This document shows positions 5,679 to 6,943 of a stretch of 6,943 nt of DNA, one piece after another (the stretch's first letter is position 1; each line of letters starts with the position of its first letter). Under the pieces are notes generated by a model that was given only the letters and a program-made list of their open reading frames with translations, had not been told where the DNA came from and did no database searches. The stretch covers positions 1 through 6,943 of the forward strand of contig CAYZSE010000146.1 of the NCBI GenBank assembly GCA_964481035.1. Direction: 5' to 3'. Source of the stretch: JAAAPF01 sp964481035. Its GTDB lineage: Bacteria; Pseudomonadota; Alphaproteobacteria; Geminicoccales; Geminicoccaceae. The position numbers and the translations under genes were made by a program.

Positions 5679-6943
<1,265 letters not shown>

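Overview
The window is uniformly GC-rich, with G/C-dominated third codon positions, good Shine-Dalgarno sites on several genes and tight packing. The protein set (a transglutaminase-like protein, an SCP2-type thiolase, a TauE/SafE permease, an AEC-type permease, a secreted cupin and a GckA/MOFRL glycerate kinase) fits a metabolically versatile proteobacterium, most likely alphaproteobacterial. That placement is inferred from composition and protein style, not from a marker gene.

Layout, left to right. A possible intrinsic terminator (4-34, +) would end a gene lying left of the window. A transglutaminase-like protein (170-991, +) converges on an acetyl-CoA acetyltransferase/thiolase (1028-2194, -). 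The thiolase diverges from a TauE/SafE permease (2330-3061, +, TTG start), which is followed by an AEC-type permease (3268-4575, +). The AEC frame runs past its expected end into a scar made of two broken genes lying head to head. One is the C-terminal 127 codons of a second glycerate kinase (4309-4692, -); the other is the C-terminal 42 codons of a second TauE/SafE permease (4694-4822, +). Next come two GC-rich hairpins, one of which resembles a tRNA 3' end, then a small exported cupin (4931-5392, -). An AT-richer control region follows, and last comes an essentially complete glycerate kinase (5679 to the right edge, -), whose start codon is cut by one base at the window end.

The genes do not form one evident pathway. 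The thiolase handles acyl-CoA chemistry, the glycerate kinase feeds glycerate into lower glycolysis or the serine cycle, and the two permeases move small anions or organic acids. The most informative region is 4300-4920. Both broken fragments have intact relatives in this same window (roughly 72% and 67% identical by hand count), and both lost their 5' parts at a shared junction. A single deletion across a former divergent glycerate kinase/TauE pair explains this, and the neighbouring AEC permease appears to have gained an 88-residue tail read antisense through the glycerate kinase remnant. No CRISPR array, insertion sequence, intact tRNA or rRNA gene is visible.
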